The position numbers and the translations under genes were made by a program. A stretch of DNA of 64,000 bases from CAZPXZ01 sp965221505 (GTDB taxonomy: Bacteria > Pseudomonadota > Alphaproteobacteria > Rhodobacterales > CAZPXZ01): the NCBI GenBank assembly GCA_965221505.1, contig CBDCSI010000001.1:682001-746000 (forward strand), read 5' to 3'. The notes beneath the pieces are model-generated. The model worked only from the letters and a program-made list of their open reading frames with translations, was not told the origin of the DNA and ran no database searches. Position 1 is the first letter of the stretch; the number at the start of each line of letters is the position of its first letter. Positions 51,175 to 59,651 of this stretch are shown here, piece by piece.

Positions 51175-51927
51175 ATGGCCGAATCAGCGAAATTCGATCC
51201 GGTGCCGGGGCGGTTCATCCTGCGCGACCACATCTACGAAGTGATTCGCGACAAGATCCTGCAGTTGAACATCTATGACGAGAACACCGACCTGCGGCTC
51301 GACGAGCGCACCATGGCCGATCAGCTCGGCATCTCGCGGACGCCCATCCGCGAAGCCCTGGCCCGGCTCGACCAGGACGGCTTCGTCGACATCCAGCCGC
51401 GCAAGGGCGTCTACATCCGGCGCAAGTCCCTGGAAGAGATTCTCGAGATGATCATCGTCTGGGCGGCGCTGGAGAGCATGGCGGCGCGGTTGGCGACGGA
51501 ACGCGCGTCGGACAGGGAGCTGTCCGGATTGCGCAGGCGCGCGACGGCCTACAGCCAGGACGCCGCGCGCGCGGACATCGAGGAGTATTCCCAGGCGAAC
51601 GTGGAGTTTCACCAGAGCATCTTCGCGCTGGCCAAGTGCGAGGCCCTGAAGTCCATCGCCGACGGCCTGTTCCTGCATATGCATTCGGTTCGGCGGCGCG
51701 CCATGGGCGAGAGCGACCGGGCGTCGCGCTCGGTGGTCGACCATATGGGTATCGTCGAGGCGCTGGAGGCGCGGGACGCGGACGTCGCCGCCCGGCGGGT
51801 TCGCGAACACACCATGCGGCTGCACGACCACGTGCGGCGGGACTGGCGAAGGCTGGAGGGCCGACGGCGCGCCGCGCGGCCCGGCGCCGGAGGCCGGGGC
51901 GAAGCGTTGAGAGAGGAGGTCGGATGA
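51175..51927 (+). CDS. GntR-family transcriptional regulator, FCD subfamily
   Basis: A 250-residue repressor-type protein. The winged helix-turn-helix covers about residues 16-85 (MADQLGISRTPIREALARL, then DGFVDIQPRKGVYIRR); the FCD effector domain covers about 90-230 with WAALESMAARLATERA, NVEFHQSIFALAKCE, SVVDHMGIVEALEARD and VREHTMRLHDHV, including the His residues that bind a metal and carboxylate ligand. ATG 51175 follows GGGAGA; a longer frame from 51076 crosses the promoter. The stop overlaps the start of the ThDP enzyme gene (ATGA). It most likely controls this cluster in response to a carboxylic acid. Confidence 0.9.
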   Translation: MAESAKFDPVPGRFILRDHIYEVIRDKILQLNIYDENTDLRLDERTMADQLGISRTPIREALARLDQDGFVDIQPRKGVYIRRKSLEEILEMIIVWAALESMAARLATERASDRELSGLRRRATAYSQDAARADIEEYSQANVEFHQSIFALAKCEALKSIADGLFLHMHSVRRRAMGESDRASRSVVDHMGIVEALEARDADVAARRVREHTMRLHDHVRRDWRRLEGRRRAARPGAGGRGEALREEVG

Positions 51928-53669
51928 TGGCGTCGAGTTCGGCGGCAACGACAGCGACGGACACGCTGCAGAAGAAGAGCGCCGACGCGGGGATCGTCTC
52001 GGGCGGCCGGCTGGTCGCCAAGGCGCTCCGAAGCGAGGGCGTGGACACGGTATTCACGCTCTGCGGCGGCCATATCATCGACATCTACGACGGCTGCATC
52101 GACGAGGGAATCCGCATCGTCGACGTGCGCCACGAGCAGGTGGCGGCACATGCGGCGGACGGCTACGCGCGGCAGACCGGCAAGCTGGGCTGCGTGGTCA
52201 CGACGGCGGGACCCGGTTGCACCAACGCGGTGACCGGCGTCGCGACCGCGTTCCGGTCCGAGAGCCCCATCCTGCATATCGGCGGCCAGTCGTCGCTCAC
52301 CCAGCACAAGCAGGGGTCGCTGCAGGACCTGCCGCATGTCGACATGATGGCGCCGATCACCAAGTTCTCCTCCGGGGTCTTCTCGACCGAGCGCATCGCC
52401 GACATGATCTCGATGGCGGCGCGGGAGTGTTTCGCCGGCGCCTACGGACCGAGCTACCTGGAGATACCGCGCGACATCCTGGACGCGGAGATCCCGCTGG
52501 AGAAGGTCGTGATCCCGGCGCCCGGGTCCTATCGGGCATCTCCGCGGAGCGTCGGCGATCCGAAGGACGTCGAGCGGCTCGCGGCGATCCTGGACCGGGC
52601 GGAGCGGCCGGCGGTGCTCTTCGGCCAGCAGGTCTGGGCGTCGGGCTCGGCGGCCGAGGCGATCGAATTCGTTCGTGCCTTCGACATTCCCTGCTACATG
52701 AACGGGGCGAGCCGCGGGATGCTGCCGCCGGGCGACCCGCATCATTTCGACCGTACGCGCCGGATGGCGTTCCAGAACGCCGACGTGCTGCTGATCGTCG
52801 GAACGCCGTTCGACTTCCGGATGGGCTACGGAAAGAGAATCTCGAAGGACCTGACGCTGATCCAGAGCGATCTGGACTATCGAACCGTCGGCAAGAACCG
52901 GGACATCGATCTCGGCCTGCCCGGGCATCCGGGAGCCGTCCTTTCGGCGGCGGCGGACGCGCTCTCGGGCGGCATGGACGAGGGCAAACGGCAGGCGCGC
53001 CGGCAATGGATGCAGGAGTTGCGCGAAGCCGAGGGCGCGGCGCTGGAGCGGCTCATGCCGCTCTTCCGGTCCGACCGCTCGCCGATTCATCCCTATCGGT
53101 TGGCCTGGGAAATCAACGAGTTCCTGCGGGACGACACGATCTACGTCGGCGACGGCGGGGACGTGGTCACGATCTCCGCCCAGGCGGTGCGCCCGCGCGG
53201 GCCGGGCCAGTGGATGGACCCGGGCGCTCTCGGCTCCCTCGGCGTCGGAACCGGCTTCTCGATGGCAGCCAAGCTGGCGCACCCGGAGAAGGAGGTCATG
53301 TGCCTCTACGGCGACGGCTCCTTCGGGATGACCGCCTTCGACATGGAGACGGCGCAGCGCTTCGGCGCTCCCTATCTCGCGGTGATCGGGAACAACTCCG
53401 CGATGAACCAGATCCGCTACGGACAGATCGCCAAATACGGCGCGAACCGGGGCGACATCGGCAACAAGCTCGGCGACGTCGAGTTTTCCCTGTTCGGGAA
53501 GATGATCGGCGGCTACGGGGAGGAGGTGCGCGAAGCGGACCAGATCGCCCCGGCGCTCCGGCGCGCCCGCGAGGCGATCGCCGCGACCGGCAAATGCGCG
53601 GTGGTCAACGTCTGGATCGACCCCGACGAGTACGCGCCCGGCACCAAGGCGCAGACCATGTACAAGTAG
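51924..53669 (+). CDS. ThDP-dependent 2-hydroxyacyl-CoA lyase-like enzyme
   Basis: A 581-residue enzyme of the acetolactate synthase/oxalyl-CoA decarboxylase superfamily. The ThDP-activating Glu71 is in VDVRHEQVAAHAADGYAR; the Mg/ThDP motif is LYGDGSFGMTAFDMETAQRF with NN further on (about 461-480). The substrate-side loop reads GSLQDLPHVDMMAPITKFS (about 131), which matches human HACL1 (GAFQEFPQVEACRLYTKFS) rather than oxalyl-CoA decarboxylase, where a Tyr-Glu pair (GDYEEMDQ) is expected. Lyases of this type split a 2-hydroxyacyl-CoA into formyl-CoA and an aldehyde or ketone. Start ATG 51924 overlaps the regulator stop and follows GAGGAGGT. The C-terminus WIDPDEYAPGTKAQTMYK is a lid-like tail. 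Confidence 0.85.
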   Translation: MMASSSAATTATDTLQKKSADAGIVSGGRLVAKALRSEGVDTVFTLCGGHIIDIYDGCIDEGIRIVDVRHEQVAAHAADGYARQTGKLGCVVTTAGPGCTNAVTGVATAFRSESPILHIGGQSSLTQHKQGSLQDLPHVDMMAPITKFSSGVFSTERIADMISMAARECFAGAYGPSYLEIPRDILDAEIPLEKVVIPAPGSYRASPRSVGDPKDVERLAAILDRAERPAVLFGQQVWASGSAAEAIEFVRAFDIPCYMNGASRGMLPPGDPHHFDRTRRMAFQNADVLLIVGTPFDFRMGYGKRISKDLTLIQSDLDYRTVGKNRDIDLGLPGHPGAVLSAAADALSGGMDEGKRQARRQWMQELREAEGAALERLMPLFRSDRSPIHPYRLAWEINEFLRDDTIYVGDGGDVVTISAQAVRPRGPGQWMDPGALGSLGVGTGFSMAAKLAHPEKEVMCLYGDGSFGMTAFDMETAQRFGAPYLAVIGNNSAMNQIRYGQIAKYGANRGDIGNKLGDVEFSLFGKMIGGYGEEVREADQIAPALRRAREAIAATGKCAVVNVWIDPDEYAPGTKAQTMYK

Positions 53670-53692
53670 CGGCAGGAGACGGGGTACCGACG

Positions 53693-54961
53693 ATGAAAGC
53701 GCTCGAAGGCATTCGCGTTCTCGACTTCACCCACGTGCAGTCGGGCCCGACCTGCACGCAGCTCCTGGCCTGGCTCGGCGCCGACGTGATCAAGGTGGAG
53801 CGTCCCGGCGTCGGCGACGCGACGCGCAAGCAGCTGGTGGACAAGCCGGGGGCCGACAGCCTTTATTTCACCATGCTGAATCACAACAAGCGTTCGATCG
53901 AGATCAATTCCAAGCACGCGACGGGCAAGGAGGTGCTGACCCGGCTGATCGAGGAATGCGACGTTCTGGTCGAGAACATGGCGCCGGGGGCGCTCGACCG
54001 CATGGGATTCGGCTGGGAGCGGATACGGGAAATCAATCCCCGGATCGTCGTGGCCTCGGTCAAGGGCTTCGGCGAGGGTCGCTTCGAGAATTGCAAGGTG
54101 TACGAGAACGTGGCGCAATGCGCGGGCGGATCGGCCTCGACGACCGGGTTTCTCGACGGACCGCCCCTGGTCACCGCGGCGCAGATCGGCGATTCGGGCA
54201 CCGGCGTGCATCTGGCGCTCGGGATCGTCGCGGCGCTCCTCCAGCGCGAGCGCTCGGGCCGGGGGCAGAAGGTCGTGGCGCCGATGCAGGACGCCGTGGC
54301 CAATCTTTGCCGGGTCAAGCTCCGCGACCAGCAGCGGCTGGCGGCCGGACCGTTGCGCGAATACTCGCAACACGGGCTCGGAATCCCGTTCGGCGAGGCG
54401 ACGCCGCGCGCCGGCAACGATTCGGGCGGCGGCCAGCCCGGCCGCGTCCTGAAGTGCAAGGGGTGGGAGACCGATCCGAACGCCTACACGTATTTCATTA
54501 CCCAGGCGGCCGTCTGGGGCAAGATCTGCGACCTGATCGGCCGGCCCGAGTGGAAGACGGATCCGGATTTCGCGACGCCGGACGCGCGGCTGCCGCGGCT
54601 CGATACCGTGTTCGGCGAGATCGAGAAATGGACCTCAGAGCGGGACAAGTTCGAGGTGATCGAGATCTGCGACCCGCTCGACATCCCCTGCGGTCCCATC
54701 CTGAGCATGAAGGAGATCGCCGAGGACGAGGACCTTCGCCGAAGCGGCACGATCGTCGAGGTCGACCACCCCGAACGGGGTCCGTATCTGAGCGTGGGCT
54801 GTCCGATCAAGCTGTCGGACAGCGACGTGGAAGTCGTCCGCTCCCCGCTTCTCGGCGAGCACACGGAGGAGATCCTGACGTCGGTGCTCGGATACGGCGG
54901 CGAAGACCTGGAACGGGTGATCGCCTCCGGCGCGGTCGGAGACGCGGGTCGGGACGGCTGA
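53693..54961 (+). CDS. Class III CoA-transferase (formyl-CoA transferase/CaiB family)
   Basis: A 422-residue transferase, close to Frc (428). The start LEGIRVLDFTHVQSGPTCTQLLAWLGADVIKVE is nearly the Frc N-terminus; catalytic Asp167 is in AAQIGDSGTGVHLALGI; the glycine-rich GGGQPGRVLKCKGW and C-terminal HTEEIL segments are present. It would move CoA between formyl-CoA and an acid, either making the pathway substrate's CoA thioester at no ATP cost or releasing formate for the downstream folate ligase. It starts 23 bases after the lyase gene, so both belong to one transcript. Confidence 0.9.
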   Translation: MKALEGIRVLDFTHVQSGPTCTQLLAWLGADVIKVERPGVGDATRKQLVDKPGADSLYFTMLNHNKRSIEINSKHATGKEVLTRLIEECDVLVENMAPGALDRMGFGWERIREINPRIVVASVKGFGEGRFENCKVYENVAQCAGGSASTTGFLDGPPLVTAAQIGDSGTGVHLALGIVAALLQRERSGRGQKVVAPMQDAVANLCRVKLRDQQRLAAGPLREYSQHGLGIPFGEATPRAGNDSGGGQPGRVLKCKGWETDPNAYTYFITQAAVWGKICDLIGRPEWKTDPDFATPDARLPRLDTVFGEIEKWTSERDKFEVIEICDPLDIPCGPILSMKEIAEDEDLRRSGTIVEVDHPERGPYLSVGCPIKLSDSDVEVVRSPLLGEHTEEILTSVLGYGGEDLERVIASGAVGDAGRDG

Positions 54962-54996
54962 GCGACGTCGGGGGACAGGCCGAGAGGGGGAGTGTC

Positions 54997-55929
54997 ATGC
55001 GAATTGCGGTTCACGGTCAGCAGGCCTTCGGCAAGGCGGTCCTTGAACGCCTCCTGGAGCGGGGCGAGAACGTGGTCGCCGTCTGTACCGCGCCGGAGCG
55101 GGAGGGCCGCCCGGAAGATCCGCTGGCGGCGCTGGCCCGGGAGCGCGGCCTGCCGGTTCACCAGCCGGCGAGCTGGAAGACGCCGGAAGCGCTGCAGCTG
55201 ATGCGGTCGTTCGAGGCGGACGTCTGCCTCATGGCCTACGTGCTGCTGTTCGTCCCGGAGGCGGTGCTGAACGCCCCCCGGCTCGGCACCTTCCAGTACC
55301 ACCCGTCGCTCCTGCCGCATCACCGGGGGCCGAGCTCCATCAACTGGCCGATCGCGATGGGCCGGACCCGGACGGGTCTCAGCGTCTTCTGGCCGAACGA
55401 CGGTCTCGACGAGGGGCCGATCCTACTGCAGAAGACCTGCGAAATCGGTCCCGACGAGACGCTCGGCGACGTGTATTTCAAGAAACTCTTCCCGATGGGC
55501 GTCGACGCCATGATCGAAAGCCTGGAACTGGTCCGGGCCGGCGTCGCGCCGCGGCACGACCAGCGGCTCGAGGACGGAACCTACGAGGGCTGGTTCGGGC
55601 GCGACGAGGCGGAGATCGACTGGTCGAAGCCGGTCGAGGAAGTCTACGACCGGATCCGTGCCGCCAATCCGGCGCCGGGAGCGTGGACGACGGTCCTCGG
55701 CGAAACCGTCCAGATCTTCGACTGTGCGCGCGAGGACGACGCCGCGCATGTGGGCGACGGGCATGTCGCCGGCGAGGCGATCGACGTATCCGGCGCCGGG
55801 ATTCTCGTGCAGGCGGAAGGCGGCCGTATCCGGATCAAGCGCGTGCGTCCGAAGGGCGGCGCCAAGACGCCGGCCGAGGAGTGGGCGCAATCCGCCTCGA
55901 TCTCGGTCGGAACGCGGTTCGGAGCCTGA
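54997..55929 (+). CDS. Stand-alone formyltransferase/10-formyl-THF hydrolase-like protein (ALDH1L1 N-terminal domain homologue)
   Basis: A 310-residue folate enzyme. The Rossmann-type formyltransferase domain has FQYHPSLLPHHRGPSSINWP with catalytic His102, and FWPNDGLDEGPILLQKTCEI with catalytic Asp138. Their spacing of 36 residues equals that of His106 and Asp142 in the hydrolase domain of ALDH1L1, and YEGWFGRDEAEIDWSKPVEE and PGAWTTV also match that domain better than methionyl-tRNA formyltransferase. A C-terminal OB-like domain (about 205-305) follows. It could release formate from 10-formyl-THF or, more speculatively, exchange formyl groups between CoA and folate. GAGAGGGGGAG precedes ATG 54997. 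Confidence 0.82.
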   Translation: MRIAVHGQQAFGKAVLERLLERGENVVAVCTAPEREGRPEDPLAALARERGLPVHQPASWKTPEALQLMRSFEADVCLMAYVLLFVPEAVLNAPRLGTFQYHPSLLPHHRGPSSINWPIAMGRTRTGLSVFWPNDGLDEGPILLQKTCEIGPDETLGDVYFKKLFPMGVDAMIESLELVRAGVAPRHDQRLEDGTYEGWFGRDEAEIDWSKPVEEVYDRIRAANPAPGAWTTVLGETVQIFDCAREDDAAHVGDGHVAGEAIDVSGAGILVQAEGGRIRIKRVRPKGGAKTPAEEWAQSASISVGTRFGA

Positions 55930-55958
55930 GAGTCCAGGCCAGACGGACGGAGGTGACA

Positions 55959-57626
55959 GTGTCCGACATCGAAATCGCCCGGAACGCGGTCAAGAAGCCG
56001 ATCCTCGAGATCGGCGCCAGCCTCGGCATCGGCGCGGAGCATCTTCTGCCCTTCGGCCACGACAAGGCGAAGGTCTCGGCGGAGTTCGTCCGTTCGGTGC
56101 AGGATCGCCCGGACGGCCATCTCGTCCTGGTGACCGCCATCAATCCCACGCCGGCCGGCGAGGGGAAGACCACCACCACCGTCGGCCTCGGCGACGGGCT
56201 CAACGCCATCGGCGAAAAGGCGGCGATCTGCATCCGCGAGGCGTCGCTCGGCCCGTGCTTCGGCATGAAGGGCGGCGCGGCGGGCGGCGGCTATGCGCAG
56301 GTCGTGCCCATGGAGGACATGAACCTCCATTTCACCGGCGACTTTCACGCCATCACGTCGGCGCACAACCTGCTCGCGGCCATGCTGGACAACCACATCT
56401 ACTGGGGCAACAAGGAAAACGTAGACATTCGCCGCATCGCGCACCGGCGGGTCCTGGACATGAACGACCGCGCGCTGCGCCAGATCGTGTGCAATCTGGG
56501 CGGCGTCGCAAACGGCTTTCCGCGCGAGGCGGGATTCGACATTACGGTCGCGTCCGAAGTGATGGCGATCCTGTGCCTGGCCTCGGATCTCGGGGATCTG
56601 GAGCGCAGGCTCGGCAACATGATCGTCGGCTACCGGCGAGACCGCTCGCCGGTCTACTGCCGCGACGTCGCCGCCGACGGCGCGATGACCGTGCTCTTGC
56701 AGCAGGCCATGCAGCCCAATCTCGTGCAGACCCTGGAGAACAACCCGGCCTTCGTGCACGGCGGCCCCTTCGCCAACATCGCCCACGGATGCAACTCGGT
56801 CGTCGCGACCACCACGGCGCTGAAGCTCGCCGACTACGTCGTCACCGAGGCGGGATTCGGCGCGGATCTCGGGGCGGAGAAATTCTTCGACATCAAGTGC
56901 CGCAAGGCCGGTCTCCGGCCCGGCGCCGTCGTCGTGGTGGCGACCGTGCGGGCGCTGAAGATGAACGGCGGCGTGGCGCGGGAGGACCTCGGCACGGAGG
57001 ACGTGGCGGCCGTGGAGCGCGGATGCGCCAATCTCGGGCGGCATCTGGAAAATCTCAGCCAATTCGGCGTACCGACGGTGGTGGCGATCAACCATTTCGT
57101 GTCGGACACGGATGCGGAGGTCGCGGCCGTCGGGCGCTATGCGGAGGGACACGGGGTCCGCGCGGTGCTGTGCCGCCACTGGGCGGAAGGATCCAGGGGC
57201 ACGACGGATCTCGCTCGCGAAGTGGTGCGCGTGCTGAAGGAAGGCAAGGCGGCGTTCGCGCCGCTCTATCCGGACGAGATGTCGCTCCTCGAGAAGATCG
57301 AGACGATCGCGAAGCGCATCTACCGGGCCGGGGAGGTGGCCGCGCCGAAGGCGGTGCGGGACCAGCTTCGCCAGTGGGAGGAGCAGGGCTACGGCGACCT
57401 TCCGGTCTGCATCGCGAAGACCCAGTACAGCTTCACGACCGATCCGAACGTCCGCGGCGCGCCGGAGGGGCACGTCCTGCCCGTTCGCGAGGTGCGGCTC
57501 TCCGCCGGCGCGGGTTTCGTGGTCGCGGTCTGCGGCGACATCATGACCATGCCCGGCCTGCCGAGGGTTCCGGCGGCGGAGTCGATCCGCATCGACGACG
57601 CCGGCCAGATCGCCGGACTGTTCTGA
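55959..57626 (+). CDS. fhs: Formate-tetrahydrofolate ligase
   Basis: A 555-residue ATP-dependent C1 enzyme joining formate to tetrahydrofolate. The P-loop is INPTPAGEGKTTTTVGL; REASLGPCFGMKGGAAGGGYAQV, HFTGDFHAITSAHNLL, VHGGPFANIAHGCNS, EAGFGADLGAEKF and VATVRALKMNGG are family signatures. Length is normal (550-560). The GTG at 55959 has GGAGG five bases upstream; a GTG six bases earlier is possible. It starts 29 bases after the hydrolase-like gene and gives the cluster its route from formate into the folate pool. Confidence 0.96.
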   Translation: MSDIEIARNAVKKPILEIGASLGIGAEHLLPFGHDKAKVSAEFVRSVQDRPDGHLVLVTAINPTPAGEGKTTTTVGLGDGLNAIGEKAAICIREASLGPCFGMKGGAAGGGYAQVVPMEDMNLHFTGDFHAITSAHNLLAAMLDNHIYWGNKENVDIRRIAHRRVLDMNDRALRQIVCNLGGVANGFPREAGFDITVASEVMAILCLASDLGDLERRLGNMIVGYRRDRSPVYCRDVAADGAMTVLLQQAMQPNLVQTLENNPAFVHGGPFANIAHGCNSVVATTTALKLADYVVTEAGFGADLGAEKFFDIKCRKAGLRPGAVVVVATVRALKMNGGVAREDLGTEDVAAVERGCANLGRHLENLSQFGVPTVVAINHFVSDTDAEVAAVGRYAEGHGVRAVLCRHWAEGSRGTTDLAREVVRVLKEGKAAFAPLYPDEMSLLEKIETIAKRIYRAGEVAAPKAVRDQLRQWEEQGYGDLPVCIAKTQYSFTTDPNVRGAPEGHVLPVREVRLSAGAGFVVAVCGDIMTMPGLPRVPAAESIRIDDAGQIAGLF

Positions 57627-57639
57627 CGGGAGCGCCTCC

Positions 57640-58497
57640 GTGCTCCGCAGAATTCTGGTACCGGTTCGCGGCGACGGAAAGGGCCGGGGCGTGTTGACGC
57701 ATGCGGCGCTGGTCGCGAGACGGTTCGGCGCCCATGTGCAGGTGACGCACTGCCGCCCACGCACGGAAGACCTGATGCCCTACGCCTCCGCGATTCCCGG
57801 CTACCTGTCGCGGCAGGTCTCGGAACAGTTCGCCGAGGTTGCGGACGCGGAAGAGCGGAGCCTCAGGGCGGATTTCGACCGGGTCGCCGGGGAGCTGGAC
57901 CTCGCCGTCGTCGAGGACGGGCACGGCGCCGGGCCGTCGATCTCCTGGTCTGAGGATTCCGGGCGTCAGGTCGAGGTCATCCGGCGCCGCGGGCGGCTTG
58001 CGGATCTGATTGCCGTCCCGCAGCCCGACCGGGACCGCAATCTCGGAGCCAACACGCTGAAGTCGGCCCTGTTCCATACCGGACGGCCGGTGCTGATGTG
58101 TCCGGCGGGCGAGCCGACTGCGCCGACGCTCGGCGAACGGGTCGCTCTGGCCTGGAACGGTTCGCTGGAGGCGACCCGCGCCGTGGCGATGAACCTCGAC
58201 CTGATCGGCCGGGCCGGGGAGGTCGCCGTGCTCGTTTCGGGGAACTCGGGCGGACCCGGAGCCAGTGCGGAGGATTTGCGGACGTATCTCGCCGTGCGCG
58301 GCGTCGTCGCTCGGATCGAACCCGTCGACGCCGGGAACGGCGTCGGTCGCGCGTTGCTGGGGCGTGCGGGCGGCCTCGGCGCCGACGTTCTGGTCATGGG
58401 AGCCTACGGCCAGAGCCACGAAAGGGAAACCGTATTCGGCGGCAACACGCAGGCAGTCGTCGATTTCGCCCGCATGCCGGTGATCCTCGTGCATTGA
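57640..58497 (+). CDS. Tandem universal stress protein (UspA family)
   Basis: A 285-residue protein with two Usp domains. The first starts LRRILVPVRGDGKGRGVLTH and lacks a clear ATP motif; the second starts RVALAWNGSLEATRAVAMNL and ends VLVMGAYGQSHERETVFGGN, the G-x2-G-x9-G-type ATP site. It begins with GTG 13 bases after fhs, probably coupled. Usp proteins next to carboxylate transporters of the Tct type are frequent; the role here is probably regulatory or protective. Confidence 0.85.
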   Translation: MLRRILVPVRGDGKGRGVLTHAALVARRFGAHVQVTHCRPRTEDLMPYASAIPGYLSRQVSEQFAEVADAEERSLRADFDRVAGELDLAVVEDGHGAGPSISWSEDSGRQVEVIRRRGRLADLIAVPQPDRDRNLGANTLKSALFHTGRPVLMCPAGEPTAPTLGERVALAWNGSLEATRAVAMNLDLIGRAGEVAVLVSGNSGGPGASAEDLRTYLAVRGVVARIEPVDAGNGVGRALLGRAGGLGADVLVMGAYGQSHERETVFGGNTQAVVDFARMPVILVH

Positions 58498-58604
58498 CGG
58501 CAGGAGGCCCGGGCGGCGCGGCAGGCGGTCGGGAAGGGAGGATTCGCAGAGCAGTCAGGTACGCCCGGCGGTCGGTCGAGGGACCGGGAGTTCGGGCAGG
58601 CAGT

Positions 58605-58620
58605 CGCACCCGAGGGTGCG
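58605..58620 (+). promoter_or_regulatory. Palindrome upstream of the Tct operon
   Basis: CGCACCC-GA-GGGTGCG is a perfect 16-base palindrome ending 28 bases before the TctC start. It could be an operator or a small hairpin in the leader. No -10 box is obvious next to it. Confidence 0.35.
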
Positions 58621-58648
58621 TTCGACGCAAGCAAGCAAGGAGGAAATC

Positions 58649-59620
58649 ATGATCAACGCAATGTGCAAGGCAAGCCGGTTGGCCGGAGCGGCGCTCCTGG
58701 CGGTCGCGCTGGCCGGCGGGGCCCAGGCCTGGGAGCCGACCAAGCCGATCGACTTCGTCATCATGGCCGGTCAGGGCGGCGGCGCCGACAAGATGGCACG
58801 GCTGATGCAGGCGATCGCGGAGGAAGAGGACTACGCGGGGCAGCCGCTCGTGCCGACCAACAAGCCCGGCGGTTCCGGCGCCGAGGCGCTGGTGCACCTG
58901 AACGGCGTAAGCGATCCGGATCACACCATCATGGTGACGCTGAACTCGTTCTTTACCACGCCGTTGCGCCAGCCGGGCCTCGGGGTGGACATTCTCACCT
59001 TCGCGCCGATCGGCCGGATGGCGGAAGACACCTTCCTGCTCTGGGTACACAAGAACGAGGGAATCAACACCTTCGAGGAGTTCCTGGCGGCGGCGAAAGA
59101 GCGCGGCAACGACTGGGTCATGGGCGGCACGGGCAGCAACCAGGAAGACCAGATCATCACCGACGCCCTGAACGAGAGCTTCGGCCTCGACATGAAGTAC
59201 ATCCCGTACAAGGGCGGCGGCGCGGTCGCCAAGGACCTGGCCGGCCAGCAGATCACGTCCTCCGTCAACAATCCCTCGGAGGCGCTCGGCTTCTGGGAGG
59301 CGGGCGACGTCGTCGCGCTGGTGGCGTTCACCGACGAGCGCCTGCCGATGTTCCCGGACGTGCCCACGCTGAAGGAGTTCGGGCACGACTTCGCGTACAC
59401 GATGCAGCGCGCGGTCGTCGGAGCGCCGGGCATGTCGGACGAGGCCCAGGCGTTCTACACCGACATGTTCGGCAAGCTGTTCGAGAACGACAAGTGGCAG
59501 CAGTACCGGACCGACAAGTCCATGGGGGGCGAGTATCTCACCGGCGACGCGCTTCGCAGCTACTGGGAGACCCAGCGCTCCCGGCACGAAGGCCTGCTGA
59601 AGGGGTCCGGCGCTCTGTAG
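58649..59620 (+). CDS. tctC: Tripartite tricarboxylate transporter substrate-binding protein (TctC/Bug family)
   Basis: A 323-residue periplasmic binding protein. The signal peptide MINAMCKASRLAGAALLAVA ends after AQA (about residue 26), then WEPTKPIDFVIMAGQGGGAD and VPTNKPGGSGAEAL follow the Bug pattern of a carboxylate-binding loop. AGGAGGAAA precedes ATG 58649. It leads a complete tctCBA operon directly after the C1 cluster; ligands of this family are di- and tricarboxylates and related acids, so the C1-cluster substrate is a good candidate. Confidence 0.9.
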   Translation: MINAMCKASRLAGAALLAVALAGGAQAWEPTKPIDFVIMAGQGGGADKMARLMQAIAEEEDYAGQPLVPTNKPGGSGAEALVHLNGVSDPDHTIMVTLNSFFTTPLRQPGLGVDILTFAPIGRMAEDTFLLWVHKNEGINTFEEFLAAAKERGNDWVMGGTGSNQEDQIITDALNESFGLDMKYIPYKGGGAVAKDLAGQQITSSVNNPSEALGFWEAGDVVALVAFTDERLPMFPDVPTLKEFGHDFAYTMQRAVVGAPGMSDEAQAFYTDMFGKLFENDKWQQYRTDKSMGGEYLTGDALRSYWETQRSRHEGLLKGSGAL

Positions 59621-59651
59621 GCGCCCGCCTTCGGATCGAGGGGAGGCCGGG

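Noticed and set aside
51924..54961. Plain oxalate degradation pair (oxc-frc)
   Set aside because: The ThDP enzyme lacks the Tyr-Glu pair of oxalyl-CoA decarboxylase and matches the HACL loop; oxalate use is kept only as an alternative.
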